A DNA stretch of 64,000 bases from an uncultured Spirochaetota bacterium (GTDB lineage: Bacteria; Spirochaetota; Spirochaetia; JAFGXN01). The DNA is taken from assembly GCA_944390005.1 (NCBI GenBank), contig CALXOJ010000005.1, positions 1 to 64,000 of the forward strand. Reading direction: 5' to 3'. The first letter of the stretch is position 1, and each line of letters starts with the position of its first letter. The notes under the pieces were generated by a model, which was given only the letters and a program-made list of their open reading frames with translations, was not told the DNA's origin and ran no database searches. Shown here in pieces: positions 25,360 to 35,447 of this stretch. A program made the translations under genes and the position numbers.

Positions 25360-27015
25360 TTACGGTTTCAGTAAACTCTTTATTTTATTTTTCGTCAAGA
25401 GCTCGGGCAGCACCGTTTCCCGTCCGTCAGCATCGATGAATAGAGAAAACGGAACGCCGGCACGGCCGTATCGCTTCAGCCATGCGGAAATCTCTTCGTC
25501 TCCTTCGGTGTAATCGCCGTAAAAAAAACGAACGCCGTTTTCTTTAAAAAGCGTCGTGATTTCCGAGCTGTTAAGAACGGTTTCGTTGGTTTGGCAGGTC
25601 AAGCACCAATCTGCGGAGAAAACCACAAAAACGGGATTGCCGCCGTGCATTGCGTCGGAAACCGCATCCGAAGAGAAGCGCTCATACTCCGTAAAATCCG
25701 ATTCACCGCGGCTCTCCTCTCGTTCGGTCGGAATCAGCGCCGCCCCTGACGGAATCAAAATCACTGCGATGGCAACAAGAGCCGCCGCTCGAATCAGCCT
25801 CCGACTTCCCATCATGACGTACTTTTTCCAAATCCAAAACGAAAACACCAGCAAAAGAAGCCAGCCGAAAAACGCGGTTAAAGCGGCCGCACCGATCTGA
25901 TTTCCCAAAACCGAAAGCAGCCACACCGCAACGCCCAGCAGAATGAACCCGGTCACCTCTTTGACGGTATTCATCCAATTCCCAGGCTTCGGCAGAAAAC
26001 GAATCGACTGCGGAAAAAATCCGATGAGGAGGAACGGAAACGCCAAGCCAACGCCGATGAAAAAGAAAACCGCAAAAATAACGGGAACCGATTCCGTCAG
26101 GGCAAAACCGACAGCAGCCCCCAACAACGGCGCTGTGCACGGCGTCGCCAAAAGAACCGCCAGAATACCGGTAAAAAAACTTTCGGCATAAAGACTGCGG
26201 TGAGAACGGGTTTTGACTCCTCCGGGAAGAGTGACAGTCAGCACATCAAACATCGAAAAAGCGACCGCCGTCAGCAAAATAATCAGAAAAATCAGATAAC
26301 CGAGACTTTGAAATTGAAATCCCCAACCGACGCTTTGACCGCCGGCGCGGAAAACCGCCGTCGCCGCCGCCAAAATCAGCAGCGAAACGATGATTCCGGC
26401 AGCGTACAGAAACGAATGAATCAGAACACCGCGGCGATCAGCTCCCGATTGCCGTAAAATTGAAAAGGCTTTCAGTGACAGCACGGGGAGAACGCACGGC
26501 ATGACGTTCAGCAGCAGACCGCCTGCAAACGCCAACAGCAGCACCAACGCCAACGGCAGCGACCGCGCGGCAGCATCCTCAGCCGAGCTGTTTTCATCCG
26601 ATAAAGACGACGTTTCCGGCGACAGTTCAACGGTGACCAGCAACTGCGCACGGGCCGGCATGAAACAGAGCCCGTCAGCGTCACACAACTGATAACGCAG
26701 CGTCAGTTCCGTTTGCAAAGAAGTCTCCGCAACGGCATGAAAGACGACCGACAGCGTGAAGGTTCCCTCCAAATAATCGCCCTCGCTAAAACCATCCGGA
26801 AAAACGACATCCGCACGAGAAAATGCTTCGCTTGCAGGAATATCGATTCCGAAAAAATCGGGATTCCACCCCTGACGATAACCGTCGGGAACTGTTACTG
26901 TCACATCGATTTGATTGACTGCCGAAGCGACGGAAATCGCCGCCTCGGGAGCTTGCGCCGCTGCAAAAAAAGATCCGATCGTCAAAAAAATCGAAAAAAA
27001 CAACATCCGCTTCAT
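25360..27015 (-). CDS. dsbD: Thiol:disulfide interchange protein DsbD
   Basis: A 551-residue inner-membrane protein that carries electrons from cytosolic thioredoxin to periplasmic thiols. After a signal peptide, the N-terminal periplasmic domain has its cysteine pair in YQLCDADGLCF. The membrane core shows LNVMPCVLPVLSLK and ATPCTAPLLGAAVGF, each with its cysteine and prolines. The C-terminal thioredoxin-like domain has WCLTC. All three domains are intact. The ATG overlaps the rlmKL stop by 4 bp (ATGA), and GGAGG lies 12 nt upstream. It may keep envelope cysteines reduced or supply the exported peroxiredoxin. Confidence 0.95.
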   Translation of the reverse strand: MKRMLFFSIFLTIGSFFAAAQAPEAAISVASAVNQIDVTVTVPDGYRQGWNPDFFGIDIPASEAFSRADVVFPDGFSEGDYLEGTFTLSVVFHAVAETSLQTELTLRYQLCDADGLCFMPARAQLLVTVELSPETSSLSDENSSAEDAAARSLPLALVLLLAFAGGLLLNVMPCVLPVLSLKAFSILRQSGADRRGVLIHSFLYAAGIIVSLLILAAATAVFRAGGQSVGWGFQFQSLGYLIFLIILLTAVAFSMFDVLTVTLPGGVKTRSHRSLYAESFFTGILAVLLATPCTAPLLGAAVGFALTESVPVIFAVFFFIGVGLAFPFLLIGFFPQSIRFLPKPGNWMNTVKEVTGFILLGVAVWLLSVLGNQIGAAALTAFFGWLLLLVFSFWIWKKYVMMGSRRLIRAAALVAIAVILIPSGAALIPTEREESRGESDFTEYERFSSDAVSDAMHGGNPVFVVFSADWCLTCQTNETVLNSSEITTLFKENGVRFFYGDYTEGDEEISAWLKRYGRAGVPFSLFIDADGRETVLPELLTKNKIKSLLKP

Positions 27016-29234
27016 TTTTTAATAAACCTCCAGCAACGATGAATTTTCGGATTCCGCCTAAAATCGGGATCGACAGTCGCCTCCGTTATCTCTTCGGGAG
27101 AAAAAAGCTGCTGAACCGATTCATCCAAAACAAATTTACGAAAATGATTGGAAAAGTAAAGAGTGCCGCCGGAAGTTAACCGTTCCATGCAAAGACGAAT
27201 CAGCTCGTATTGATCTCTTTGTAAATCGAAATCTTCCTTTAAACTTTTCGAATTGGAAAAAGTCGGCGGATCCGCATAAATCAAATCGAAACGGTCGCGG
27301 TTTTTTCGCAAAAACGTCATCACATCCGATTTAATCCATGCCGCTGCGGAGGAAGAAAAACCGTTGCGTTCAAAATTCCGCTGTCCCGTTTTCAAATAAG
27401 CCGACGATGTATCGACCGATGCAATTTTTCCGGCTCCTCCAGCCGCCGCGCAAACGCTGGCTGTCGCCGTATACGAAAACAGATTGAGAAAACTCTTTCC
27501 AGCTGCCTCGCTGCGGATCATCCGGCGCAGCGGACGATGATCCGAATAAAGCCCCGTATCCAAATAATCGGATAAATTAACTTCGAAAAGCAGCCCCTCT
27601 TCGTTAACCGTGAAAATCTCCGCATCGCGGCTGCGGACGCCGTAAGCGGCGCCGTTTTTCTGTTTAAAACGGGTTTTGACGTAAATATGCCGATGATCGA
27701 CCTGAAAAAAGAAAATCAACGCATCAATCATTTCATTCAAACGGCGCCGACGGTTTTCTTCGGAAATTGACGACGGCGGAGCGTATTCGCTCAAATCAAT
27801 CCGGGGCGATAAATCCGCTCCTTCAGCAGGAATGTACACATCGATTGCAGCGTTATATTCGGGCATATCGGCATCGTAAAGACGGAATGCTCCCGTCCGT
27901 TTCGAAAACGGCGATTTTTTCCACTCTTTTTCATTTTTTTTCAGCCGGTTGACAAACATTTTCGCACCGTCAGAGAGCGTTTCTCCCGATTGAACAGAAC
28001 GAATACGGTTAGAAGCCGCCGACTCGCACGCCGTTCGTTTTTCTGCGGAAAAAACCGGAAAAATCGCCGCAGTTGTCTCCAAAGCGCCGTTCCGCAAGGA
28101 AAAAGTCTTCTCTGCTTTCAGTCCGACAGCTGCCGATAATTCCGCACTGCCGCACAAAACGCCGGCCGCCGCTCCCGGAAAAACGCGACGCAGCGTTTCA
28201 CCAAAATCACGATAAAGAGCGGCGACGGAATCCTTTTCACCGAGTCGTTCACCGTAAGGCGGATTGACGATAAGAAACGTCTTTTCAGGCCGCCAGTCCG
28301 ACGGAAAATCGGCGGATGACAGTGTGCGAAAATCGGCCTGTCGAATGGAAATGAAGCTGCTTAATCCGGACGCCTCCGCATTCTTCCGGGCCGCCTCCGC
28401 CGCGCGCGCGTCAATATCAAATCCGAAAAAGCGCACGCGGGAGGCGGCCGCCGCCGCTGCGCGGAAATTTTCTTCTTCTTCCGCGCAGAGCCGCGCCCAC
28501 AGCGGTCCGTCAAAATCGGGCAGAGCTTGGAAACCGAAGCCGCGGGCGCGGCGGCTGCGCAGCAGCCCGGCGGCGGCGTTAAAGGCAGCAAGTGCCGTTT
28601 CAATCAGCAGCGTTCCGCTGCCGCACATCGGGTCAACAATAAAGTCGGCTGTTTGCCAATATTTCCGACAACGAGCTGCAACAGCAGCAGCCGTATTTTC
28701 CTTTAACGGCGCTTTCACTTCCGCTGTTCGATACCCGCGCCGACTCAAATTTTCTCCCGACCAACCGACACCGATGATCACGTGAGCGTGAACAATCCGC
28801 AGATGAAGTCTCACGTCGGGATTCTGCGTATCTACCGGCGGACGCCGTCCTTTAGCGCGTCGAAAACGGTCACAGACGGAATCTTTCAGCAGCTGTGCAC
28901 CGTAATGAGAATGAACGATTTCGGTTTTATTATTGGCGGCGATTTTGCAAAGAACGGAAAAGCTTTGTTCGTCCGAAAACACGCTTTCCCACAGAACAGT
29001 GTCGGCCAATGAGGCAATTGCGGCTTTTGTCTCGGCGTGGCCTTCTGCCAATATTCGGATAAGCGCATTCCCTATTCTTGAGCGCAAACAAATTCGGTAA
29101 CCGACTTCCGCATCTCCGTCAAAAACGACGGAGCGAACGCGCGTTTTGATGTTTTGACCGCCTGCTTCTTCTACTTCTTTTCGCAGCAGATCTTCGCAGT
29201 TCGCAGGACAGCTGATCAAAAACCGATATGTCAC
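27012..29234 (-). CDS. rlmL: Bifunctional 23S rRNA methyltransferase RlmKL
   Basis: A 740-residue fusion of two SAM-dependent methyltransferases, predicted to make m2G2445 and m7G2069 in 23S rRNA (E. coli numbering). An N-terminal THUMP domain (about 40-155) leads to the RlmL domain (DPMCGSGT about 195; catalytic NPPYGERLG about 323). After a linker the RlmK domain follows (FLNLFSYTATASVCAAAG; YADPPTFSNS about 650). The start is GTG, preceded by GGAG and overlapping the upstream zinc-ribbon gene by 4 bp (GTGA). Confidence 0.95.
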   Translation of the reverse strand: MTYRFLISCPANCEDLLRKEVEEAGGQNIKTRVRSVVFDGDAEVGYRICLRSRIGNALIRILAEGHAETKAAIASLADTVLWESVFSDEQSFSVLCKIAANNKTEIVHSHYGAQLLKDSVCDRFRRAKGRRPPVDTQNPDVRLHLRIVHAHVIIGVGWSGENLSRRGYRTAEVKAPLKENTAAAVAARCRKYWQTADFIVDPMCGSGTLLIETALAAFNAAAGLLRSRRARGFGFQALPDFDGPLWARLCAEEEENFRAAAAAASRVRFFGFDIDARAAEAARKNAEASGLSSFISIRQADFRTLSSADFPSDWRPEKTFLIVNPPYGERLGEKDSVAALYRDFGETLRRVFPGAAAGVLCGSAELSAAVGLKAEKTFSLRNGALETTAAIFPVFSAEKRTACESAASNRIRSVQSGETLSDGAKMFVNRLKKNEKEWKKSPFSKRTGAFRLYDADMPEYNAAIDVYIPAEGADLSPRIDLSEYAPPSSISEENRRRRLNEMIDALIFFFQVDHRHIYVKTRFKQKNGAAYGVRSRDAEIFTVNEEGLLFEVNLSDYLDTGLYSDHRPLRRMIRSEAAGKSFLNLFSYTATASVCAAAGGAGKIASVDTSSAYLKTGQRNFERNGFSSSAAAWIKSDVMTFLRKNRDRFDLIYADPPTFSNSKSLKEDFDLQRDQYELIRLCMERLTSGGTLYFSNHFRKFVLDESVQQLFSPEEITEATVDPDFRRNPKIHRCWRFIKK

Positions 29235-29524
29235 GGATTCTCCCGCCGAAAGAGCGCTTCAAAACGCTGTCGGGCGCCGTCTTTTTTGGCGGCAGCCGTT
29301 TCGGAAGCAGCCGTATCCGCAATTCGAAACCATTCGCAGAAATTCGGGCTTTCTTTGTCGGCAACCGCTTCCGCCTGCGGTTCGCGGCACTGCGAAGCCG
29401 CTGCCGTATCAAAAAATCGGCAATTTTTACATACGCGAAGCGGACGTCCGCAATGAGAGCATTCATCGCTCCGTCCGGGACGGGAATTTTCTATGGTTCC
29501 GCCGCAATGATAACAGAAACTCAT
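29231..29524 (-). CDS. Zinc-ribbon protein upstream of rlmKL
   Basis: A 97-residue protein with three CxxC pairs in the first 36 residues (YHCGG variant CYHC, CSHCGR, CKNCRFF) and two later cysteines (QCREP, NFCEWF), so two zinc sites are likely. The C-terminal third is Ala/Lys-rich and helical. Function unknown; coupling by GTGA to rlmKL hints at an RNA-related role. A perfect TATAAT (29530-29535) ends 5 nt before the ATG, so it is a candidate leaderless gene, although GAGG also lies close to the ATG. Confidence 0.82.
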   Translation of the reverse strand: MSFCYHCGGTIENSRPGRSDECSHCGRPLRVCKNCRFFDTAAASQCREPQAEAVADKESPNFCEWFRIADTAASETAAAKKDGARQRFEALFRRENP

Positions 29525-29558
29525 GCCTCATTATAGCGCAAAATTTTCGAAAATTCCA

Positions 29559-29587
29559 TTGCAAAAAACTGCGGTTTGGAATATTTT
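29559..29587 (+). promoter_or_regulatory. Promoter of pyrG (leaderless type)
   Basis: TTGCAA (29559-29564) and TATTTT (29582-29587) are 17 bp apart; the -10 ends 6 nt before the ATG. Confidence 0.6.
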
Positions 29588-29593
29588 TAATCT

Positions 29594-31240
29594 ATGAGTC
29601 TCAACAAATACATTTTCGTGACCGGCGGCGTCTGCTCCAGTTTAGGCAAAGGCGTAGCGGCTTCTTCCATTGCGGCATTGCTTGAAGCACAGAATTTTTC
29701 GGTTTGCATGCTGAAAATCGATCCTTATTTGAATGTCGATGCAGGCACGATGAGTCCGTATCAACACGGCGAGGTTTACGTGACGGACGACGGCGCTGAA
29801 ACCGATCTCGATTTGGGAAATTACGGAAGATTCACCTCTGCTTCTTATTCGAAAGACAACTCCGTCACAACAGGGCAAATTTACGAAGAGGTCATTCGCC
29901 GCGAACGGCACGGAAAGTATTTGGGTAAGTGTGTCCAGGTTGTTCCTCACATTACGGATGAAATCAAACGCCGCATTTATTTAATCGGCGAAAAACCGGA
30001 AGTTGACTTTACGGTGGTCGAAGTCGGCGGAACCGTCGGCGACATTGAGTCCATTCCGTTTTTGGAAGCCATCCGTCAGATCATTCACGAAAAAACAGTT
30101 CGGAATGCGCTTTCGGTTCATTTATCGCTGCTGCCGGTGGTCAGTTGCGGCGAAGTCAAAACCAAGCCGACGCAGCATACGGTAAAAGCGATGCGTGAAA
30201 TCGGAATTCAGCCGCAGGTTTTGATTTGCCGCTGTTCGACACCGATGGAACCCGAACAGAAGAAGAAACTGGCTCTTTTCACCAATATCGATGAAGACGC
30301 TGTTATCTCCGGTCACGATGCAAGTTATACGATTTATGAAATTCCGATCAATTATTACCGTGAAGGCATTAACGAAGCAATTTTGAAACGGATGGATACG
30401 CAGCCGCGCACTCCCGATTTGAGCAAATGGCAGGCTATTGTCGATACACTGAAACACAGCGATAAAACCGTTCGCGTAGCAATGGCCGGTAAATACATTC
30501 AGCTTGAAGACGCTTATAAATCCATCGACGAAGCAGTCCGTCACGGCGGCTTCGAAAACAATGTCAAAATCTCTTTCAAAAAAATCGATACGGAAGAAGC
30601 GGAAAAACTCTCCGACTCCGAGTTTGCACGGCTGTTCGATGATGTTGATGCCATTTTGATTCCCGGTGGTTTCGGCGAACGAGGTATCAATGGAATGGTT
30701 CGAACCGCCCGTTTTGCGCGTGAAAATAAAATCCCGTTTTTAGGAATCTGTCTCGGTCTTCAGATTATGGTCATCGAATACGCCCGCAATGTGTTGAACT
30801 ATGCGGATGCCGACAGTTCCGAATTCCGCCCCGACAGTCCGCACTGTGTCATCTCTTTGCTGGAAGAGCAGGCAGACGTCACCCAATACGGCGGTTCGAT
30901 GCGGCTGGGGCTCAGTGAATCGAAGATCAAAAAGGGAACGAAAATTTACGCTGCTTACGGAACGGAGTCAATTTTCGAGCGCCACCGCCACCGCTACGAA
31001 GTTTCCAATAAATATAAAAACGAATTACAGGAAAAAGGATTGATTATCAGCGGAACAACACCGGACAATGAACTGGTAGAAAGTGTTGAATGGCCGAATC
31101 ATCCGTGGAGTACGGGGGTTCAATTCCACCCGGAATTTACGTCTCGTCCGACGAAAGCCGGTCCGCTCTTCCGTGAATTTGTTAAAGCGGCTCTGGAGCT
31201 TAAAGAGAATCGCCAACCATCTCCGAGTAAAGCGGAATAA
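29594..31240 (+). CDS. pyrG: CTP synthase
   Basis: A 548-residue enzyme that aminates UTP to CTP using ATP and glutamine. The N-terminal synthase domain begins with the P-loop FVTGGVCSSLGKGV; the C-terminal glutamine amidotransferase has its nucleophile C386 in GICLGLQIM and the HPEF triad His/Glu. The start lacks a Shine-Dalgarno and the -10 ends 6 nt upstream. The last 41 bp overlap the convergent TPR-like gene, and no terminator lies between. Confidence 0.97.
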   Translation: MSLNKYIFVTGGVCSSLGKGVAASSIAALLEAQNFSVCMLKIDPYLNVDAGTMSPYQHGEVYVTDDGAETDLDLGNYGRFTSASYSKDNSVTTGQIYEEVIRRERHGKYLGKCVQVVPHITDEIKRRIYLIGEKPEVDFTVVEVGGTVGDIESIPFLEAIRQIIHEKTVRNALSVHLSLLPVVSCGEVKTKPTQHTVKAMREIGIQPQVLICRCSTPMEPEQKKKLALFTNIDEDAVISGHDASYTIYEIPINYYREGINEAILKRMDTQPRTPDLSKWQAIVDTLKHSDKTVRVAMAGKYIQLEDAYKSIDEAVRHGGFENNVKISFKKIDTEEAEKLSDSEFARLFDDVDAILIPGGFGERGINGMVRTARFARENKIPFLGICLGLQIMVIEYARNVLNYADADSSEFRPDSPHCVISLLEEQADVTQYGGSMRLGLSESKIKKGTKIYAAYGTESIFERHRHRYEVSNKYKNELQEKGLIISGTTPDNELVESVEWPNHPWSTGVQFHPEFTSRPTKAGPLFREFVKAALELKENRQPSPSKAE

Positions 31241-31742
31241 TCCGGCGGCCGCCGCCGAAATCGCGAATATACATTTCCCGGTATTCCAAAAACAGCGTTT
31301 CAGCTTCTTTGTATTTTCCGCTGTTCATGTAGATTACGCCTTGCATGGAAATCTTTTCGATGTCTTCAACAGGGTTTTCCGATTTTTCTTTTCGGCTCAT
31401 GATTTTTTTTACAGTACTTTTCAGCTGTTTGTCTTTTTTGGCTTCTATAACCAACTCTTCCCACGTTTGCGGTTGATCAATAATGAGATAACGACCGCGC
31501 CCGCGCATGAGATCGCAGTAGCGCAAAAATTCTTTATCTGCTTCTTCTGTCATACCCACCTGTGTGTACAGATAGGTCAAAACTTCAGCAATGACGTAAT
31601 TTTCAGGATTGACTTCACGCAGCCGCTCAAAATAACAAAGAGCATCTTCCTGTCGAGCATCTTGAAACGAATCGATTGCCTTTAAAGCGGTTTCGCGGTA
31701 CTCTTCAACGGAATCAATGACATCAAAACCCGTATATCGCAT
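31200..31742 (-). CDS. TPR-like protein of unknown function
   Basis: A 180-residue soluble, acidic protein with helical repeat pattern. Two to three tetratricopeptide-like pairs are visible (DALCYFERLREVNPENYVIAE; SMQGVIYMNSGKYKEAETLF with the family Gly/Tyr spacing). GAGGGG precedes the ATG. Partner unknown. It converges on pyrG and overlaps its end by 41 bp. Confidence 0.78.
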   Translation of the reverse strand: MRYTGFDVIDSVEEYRETALKAIDSFQDARQEDALCYFERLREVNPENYVIAEVLTYLYTQVGMTEEADKEFLRYCDLMRGRGRYLIIDQPQTWEELVIEAKKDKQLKSTVKKIMSRKEKSENPVEDIEKISMQGVIYMNSGKYKEAETLFLEYREMYIRDFGGGRRIIPLYSEMVGDSL

Positions 31743-31843
31743 AAATTCCCCTCGTTATGTTCTATTTCGGCAAAAAAACAGCTTTTATCGCATTTTATTT
31801 TATATTTTTTATGTGAAAATATCGATAATAAAATATAAGTTTT

Positions 31844-32686
31844 ATGAATCAAGAAAGTTTATTCAAGTATAACATCGAATCCATCTGCTGTGTCATCGAC
31901 AGTCTCAACCGCTCGACAGGAGAGACTATTAAAGTTAGAATTCACTCTTTTGTCAATTTACTTGCCAACGATCCGTTTTTGGGCGCCGCTTTTCGTCGGA
32001 TTTTCGAACTTCACCCTTATTTTCGTCTGTCCATGAAAATCGACGATCTTTTTCCTTCGGTAGACCTTCCGAAAGACCCTATTGCACAGATTATTTTTGT
32101 TCTCAATTTAATGCACGATTCCGTCACCCGTCCCCATTACTCGATTTTCGATCTCATTTTCAAGATGTACGGTTCGGGAAGCGGAACGTCCGATTTCGTC
32201 CGTCACGTTTTCTGCGCTCCCTTAGAGCTCCTAAAGGTTCGGCTCCGTCAACTGTCGCTTTTTACGTGGGAAGAAATCAGACACAATGCATCGGAAATTC
32301 TATTTCCGTACGAATCTTTCCGCTTTCTGACGCCGGAGTCACTGCCGGAAGAAGAACAAATCAACAAAGATCGAATTTTGTATCGCTTACAGCAAGCGCA
32401 TGTAAAGCCGGAAGAGATCGAGTTAATGGCAGAGGATTTCGACTTATTTGTTTCGAATCACAATAGCTACCGTCCCGACATTTTCTTTATCAAGGGGTTT
32501 CTTTCCCGCGTCGTCAAACACGGGGGCCGTCCGGCGCTGTCGATTATTTTCGATATGTGCAATAATGAAATCCTTCTGCCTCACATCATCGATGCGGATC
32601 CGGCCGTTCATCCCGTCAGAAAACGGGGACGCAAACCGAATCCGCCGAAACCGAAGCCCGGCAGCCAGCAAATACTGCCGTTCTGA
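31844..32686 (+). CDS. Unknown protein with basic AT-hook-like C-terminus
   Basis: A 280-residue soluble protein, helical and rich in Phe, His and Leu, with no domain I recognise. Its last 25 residues are Lys/Arg/Pro-rich and contain RKRGRKP, the core of AT-hook-type DNA minor-groove binders, though the canonical motif is GRP. A DNA-associated role is therefore possible. No Shine-Dalgarno precedes the ATG; TATAAG (31834-31839) lies just upstream, in an AT-rich stretch. It is convergent with the ceramidase gene. Confidence 0.7.
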   Translation: MNQESLFKYNIESICCVIDSLNRSTGETIKVRIHSFVNLLANDPFLGAAFRRIFELHPYFRLSMKIDDLFPSVDLPKDPIAQIIFVLNLMHDSVTRPHYSIFDLIFKMYGSGSGTSDFVRHVFCAPLELLKVRLRQLSLFTWEEIRHNASEILFPYESFRFLTPESLPEEEQINKDRILYRLQQAHVKPEEIELMAEDFDLFVSNHNSYRPDIFFIKGFLSRVVKHGGRPALSIIFDMCNNEILLPHIIDADPAVHPVRKRGRKPNPPKPKPGSQQILPF

Positions 32687-32701
32687 AACTGCCGAACAGG
32701 G

Positions 32702-35392
32702 TTAAGTGCAAAACGGTTCGAATTTTTTGACGCGATTCTCGATTTCGGTATTATAAAATTCGAAGAGCTCCACAGCATCGACCGCATTCGGAGCCGCCTC
32801 AAAAATCCGAAGCGTCACCTCTCCGGTTTTGCGATCCGGTGTCGGCAGAGAAACGGCTCGTCCGTCGTCGGTAAGACCGGAGAGCGGGTAGCGTTTTCCG
32901 TCGCCGAAATCGATCTCAGCCCGATCGATAAAAGCGCCGCTGCCCTCTTTCAAGCGAATAACAACCAAATCGCCGACAGCTTCGTTTTCAAACAACAGAC
33001 GGATTTGATTTTCTTCTTTAACAACGGAGGCGGAAATCGGCGCTAATGTTGTGCCTTTAACCTCAAATTCCTCCGAAACACCGCAAAATTGACCGAAATC
33101 TTCCGGTTTTTCGGCGGCCGCTTTCTTTTTGAAGGCACCTTTATACACAACTCGGTACACTCCTTCCTCCGTTCCGAAAGGAATACGCCAAATGATCTGC
33201 GCCCGCGAATAGCCGGCTCCTCTGTCTTTCCATAAAAGATTGGTCTCGTAGTCATCGTCAATCGCCGTTGTCACCCAAATTCCCTTTTCCGGATTCAGCC
33301 GCTGAATGTAAAAATAAGAGTCGTTATGAAAGATTTCGGTATTCAGTCTCGCCGCATGAAACTCAACGGAAAAAGTTTCGCCCGTACAATAGGTCTTTTT
33401 TTCAAGAGGCTTGACTTGTTCGCCGAATGCCTTGCCGGCCGCAACGCGATCGGCCGTCTTCTTTTCCTTTGCATAAACAATTTTGTCGGCGGGAACTCGG
33501 CGCGGCGAAGTCACAATCCATGCCGGATCGCCGGGCAAGCGTCCGCTTTTTCCGGCTGCCAGTTTTTTTGCCAACCGCGTAAACTCCTGTTCGCACGCCG
33601 GAACCTGATTGATGCCGAAAGCAGTCGAAGCTCCTTCATAATGCTGCAAGCGATACTCCTCAGGCGTCGCCATGTAACCGACGTAAGCGTTTGAATTGCC
33701 GCAATAAATCACTTCATCGACCGGCGTTCCGGCTGCTTCCAATGCGTTAAAAACCCGCTCTCGAAGCCGCCGCCCGGAAACGGTTGTCGTTTCAAACGGC
33801 GCCGCCATCACAGCAATATTACCGATTCGAAAAATCTGAAACGGCAAATCTGTATCCATCCAAGACGGATCGGCATTTCCCGATGCCATCAAAATCGGTT
33901 TCGGAAAATGAGCCGCTTGATACTCTTTCGACGGGTTAAAAATTTTTGGAAAGCCGTGTTTTGTGTCGAGGTTTTTGTACGGTCCCAAAAGGCAGTGCAC
34001 CAACGGGAAAAGTGCATGACGCGGTTTTTTTTCGTTTTCCAGGCTCATCCCTTCGTAAAAACCCGACGGAATCGTTACTTGATTGATTTCAGCACCTTTT
34101 GCCATGCTCCATCCGGTTGCCGGCGGCCAGGTGCGCGCAGGGTAAGTTTCCGGCATATAGGCAAACTCATCATCAATAAAAACGCCGTCCATGGAAACCC
34201 ACTGTGTCGCATAGGCGATTTCACCGCGGACGGGAACCTGCGGCTGCGAATAGAGTTCCATTGCCTTTGCCGCCTGAGCCCTTGCCGAATAGAGTCCGTT
34301 TTCGGTCTCTTCGTCAATTGAATAACCGAATTTATCTCGGTAATAAATTGTTCGGCACGGATCGACATCTCCCAAAGCGCTCTGTGCGAACCCCGCCACA
34401 AAACCGCTGTCGGTCTCCGGGGAAACGCCCATCATTGATTCGAAAATCTGCGCGGCAAATCCTTTACTGTCCCCCGAAATCATTCCGAATGAAGCGCTGA
34501 TTGATGTCGGATGCACGGAATACCAGTTCAGGGCGCCTTTATCGCGTCCGTCGGCGGTTCGAAAGCGCAGCAGATACATCATCTTATCGGTCGCCTCTTC
34601 GTGAAGCCGGTACGCCTCTTTCTCTTCTTCCGTCGGCAAAGCGTCAAACTCTTCAGGAGTTAAATCGTAATCGTAAATGTGATCCTCGTTATTCAAGTGT
34701 GCGGTAAACGACCGGTTTTTGGAGACGTTGTAGTCTTCGATCAGTTTTCCTTTTGAAAATTCGATTGTGCACGGCTCCAGGTTCGCGTGCGCTTCGGCAA
34801 TCGCTTCAACGGCGGCGCGCACCGTAATCATCATTAAATTTTCATTGTAACCGCCGGCAGAAATGTTATACTGGTGCCGCTGAGCATCTCCCATCACCCC
34901 GGTGTGAGTGTGAGTCGCATTCAAAAGAACGTTATGATCGTGGTAATACGGCGCCGAACGGCTGTCCGTAAGTGAAATTTCCGTTCCATCCTTCGTCTTT
35001 TGTGTACTCTTTGCCAATTCTTCAATTAAAGCGGCACGCATCTCCAACGAAACCGCCCAATCATCAACCACCACAATCGCCACACGGGCACCATCCGGAG
35101 AATCGGCAATCACAAACGCCCGCGCACGCTGCCTTGTAAAAATTCCTTCCGTTTTTTGAGAGGATTCAACATAACCGCCGCAAAGCTGTCCGGACGGATA
35201 CTCCGTCGCATCGCCAATGCCGACACCGACGTAGTAAGTCTGCGCTCCCGGCAGCGCTTCCTCTCCGTTTCCTTTTAAATCCAATTCAACAACCGAAGGA
35301 CGGTCAAACCACTCCGTATTGACCCAAGCCGCACTCGTGCAGCCGATTGCAAAAACAGCCGCGAATAGAACAACGCCTTTTTTTAATATCAT
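32702..35392 (-). CDS. Neutral/alkaline ceramidase-like lipoprotein
   Basis: An 896-residue predicted lipoprotein (AIGC, C18) of the neutral/alkaline non-lysosomal ceramidase family, which hydrolyses the N-acyl bond of ceramide to sphingosine and fatty acid. The N-terminal catalytic domain shows the Zn-binding NATHTHTG motif, WYSVHPTS, and family sequences such as YVGVGIGDATEYPSG near the N-terminus. The C-terminal beta-sandwich (about 690-800) with VYRVVYKG fits the ceramidase C-domain. ATG 35392 has AGGA upstream; a TTG 6 nt earlier is less likely. If active on ceramide it would target host or Bacteroidetes sphingolipids; other N-acyl substrates are possible. Confidence 0.87.
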   Translation of the reverse strand: MILKKGVVLFAAVFAIGCTSAAWVNTEWFDRPSVVELDLKGNGEEALPGAQTYYVGVGIGDATEYPSGQLCGGYVESSQKTEGIFTRQRARAFVIADSPDGARVAIVVVDDWAVSLEMRAALIEELAKSTQKTKDGTEISLTDSRSAPYYHDHNVLLNATHTHTGVMGDAQRHQYNISAGGYNENLMMITVRAAVEAIAEAHANLEPCTIEFSKGKLIEDYNVSKNRSFTAHLNNEDHIYDYDLTPEEFDALPTEEEKEAYRLHEEATDKMMYLLRFRTADGRDKGALNWYSVHPTSISASFGMISGDSKGFAAQIFESMMGVSPETDSGFVAGFAQSALGDVDPCRTIYYRDKFGYSIDEETENGLYSARAQAAKAMELYSQPQVPVRGEIAYATQWVSMDGVFIDDEFAYMPETYPARTWPPATGWSMAKGAEINQVTIPSGFYEGMSLENEKKPRHALFPLVHCLLGPYKNLDTKHGFPKIFNPSKEYQAAHFPKPILMASGNADPSWMDTDLPFQIFRIGNIAVMAAPFETTTVSGRRLRERVFNALEAAGTPVDEVIYCGNSNAYVGYMATPEEYRLQHYEGASTAFGINQVPACEQEFTRLAKKLAAGKSGRLPGDPAWIVTSPRRVPADKIVYAKEKKTADRVAAGKAFGEQVKPLEKKTYCTGETFSVEFHAARLNTEIFHNDSYFYIQRLNPEKGIWVTTAIDDDYETNLLWKDRGAGYSRAQIIWRIPFGTEEGVYRVVYKGAFKKKAAAEKPEDFGQFCGVSEEFEVKGTTLAPISASVVKEENQIRLLFENEAVGDLVVIRLKEGSGAFIDRAEIDFGDGKRYPLSGLTDDGRAVSLPTPDRKTGEVTLRIFEAAPNAVDAVELFEFYNTEIENRVKKFEPFCT

Positions 35393-35447
35393 AAACAAAA
35401 TCCTTGCCTATATTCTACTCCAAATCGGTTGAAAAAGAAAGATTTTA

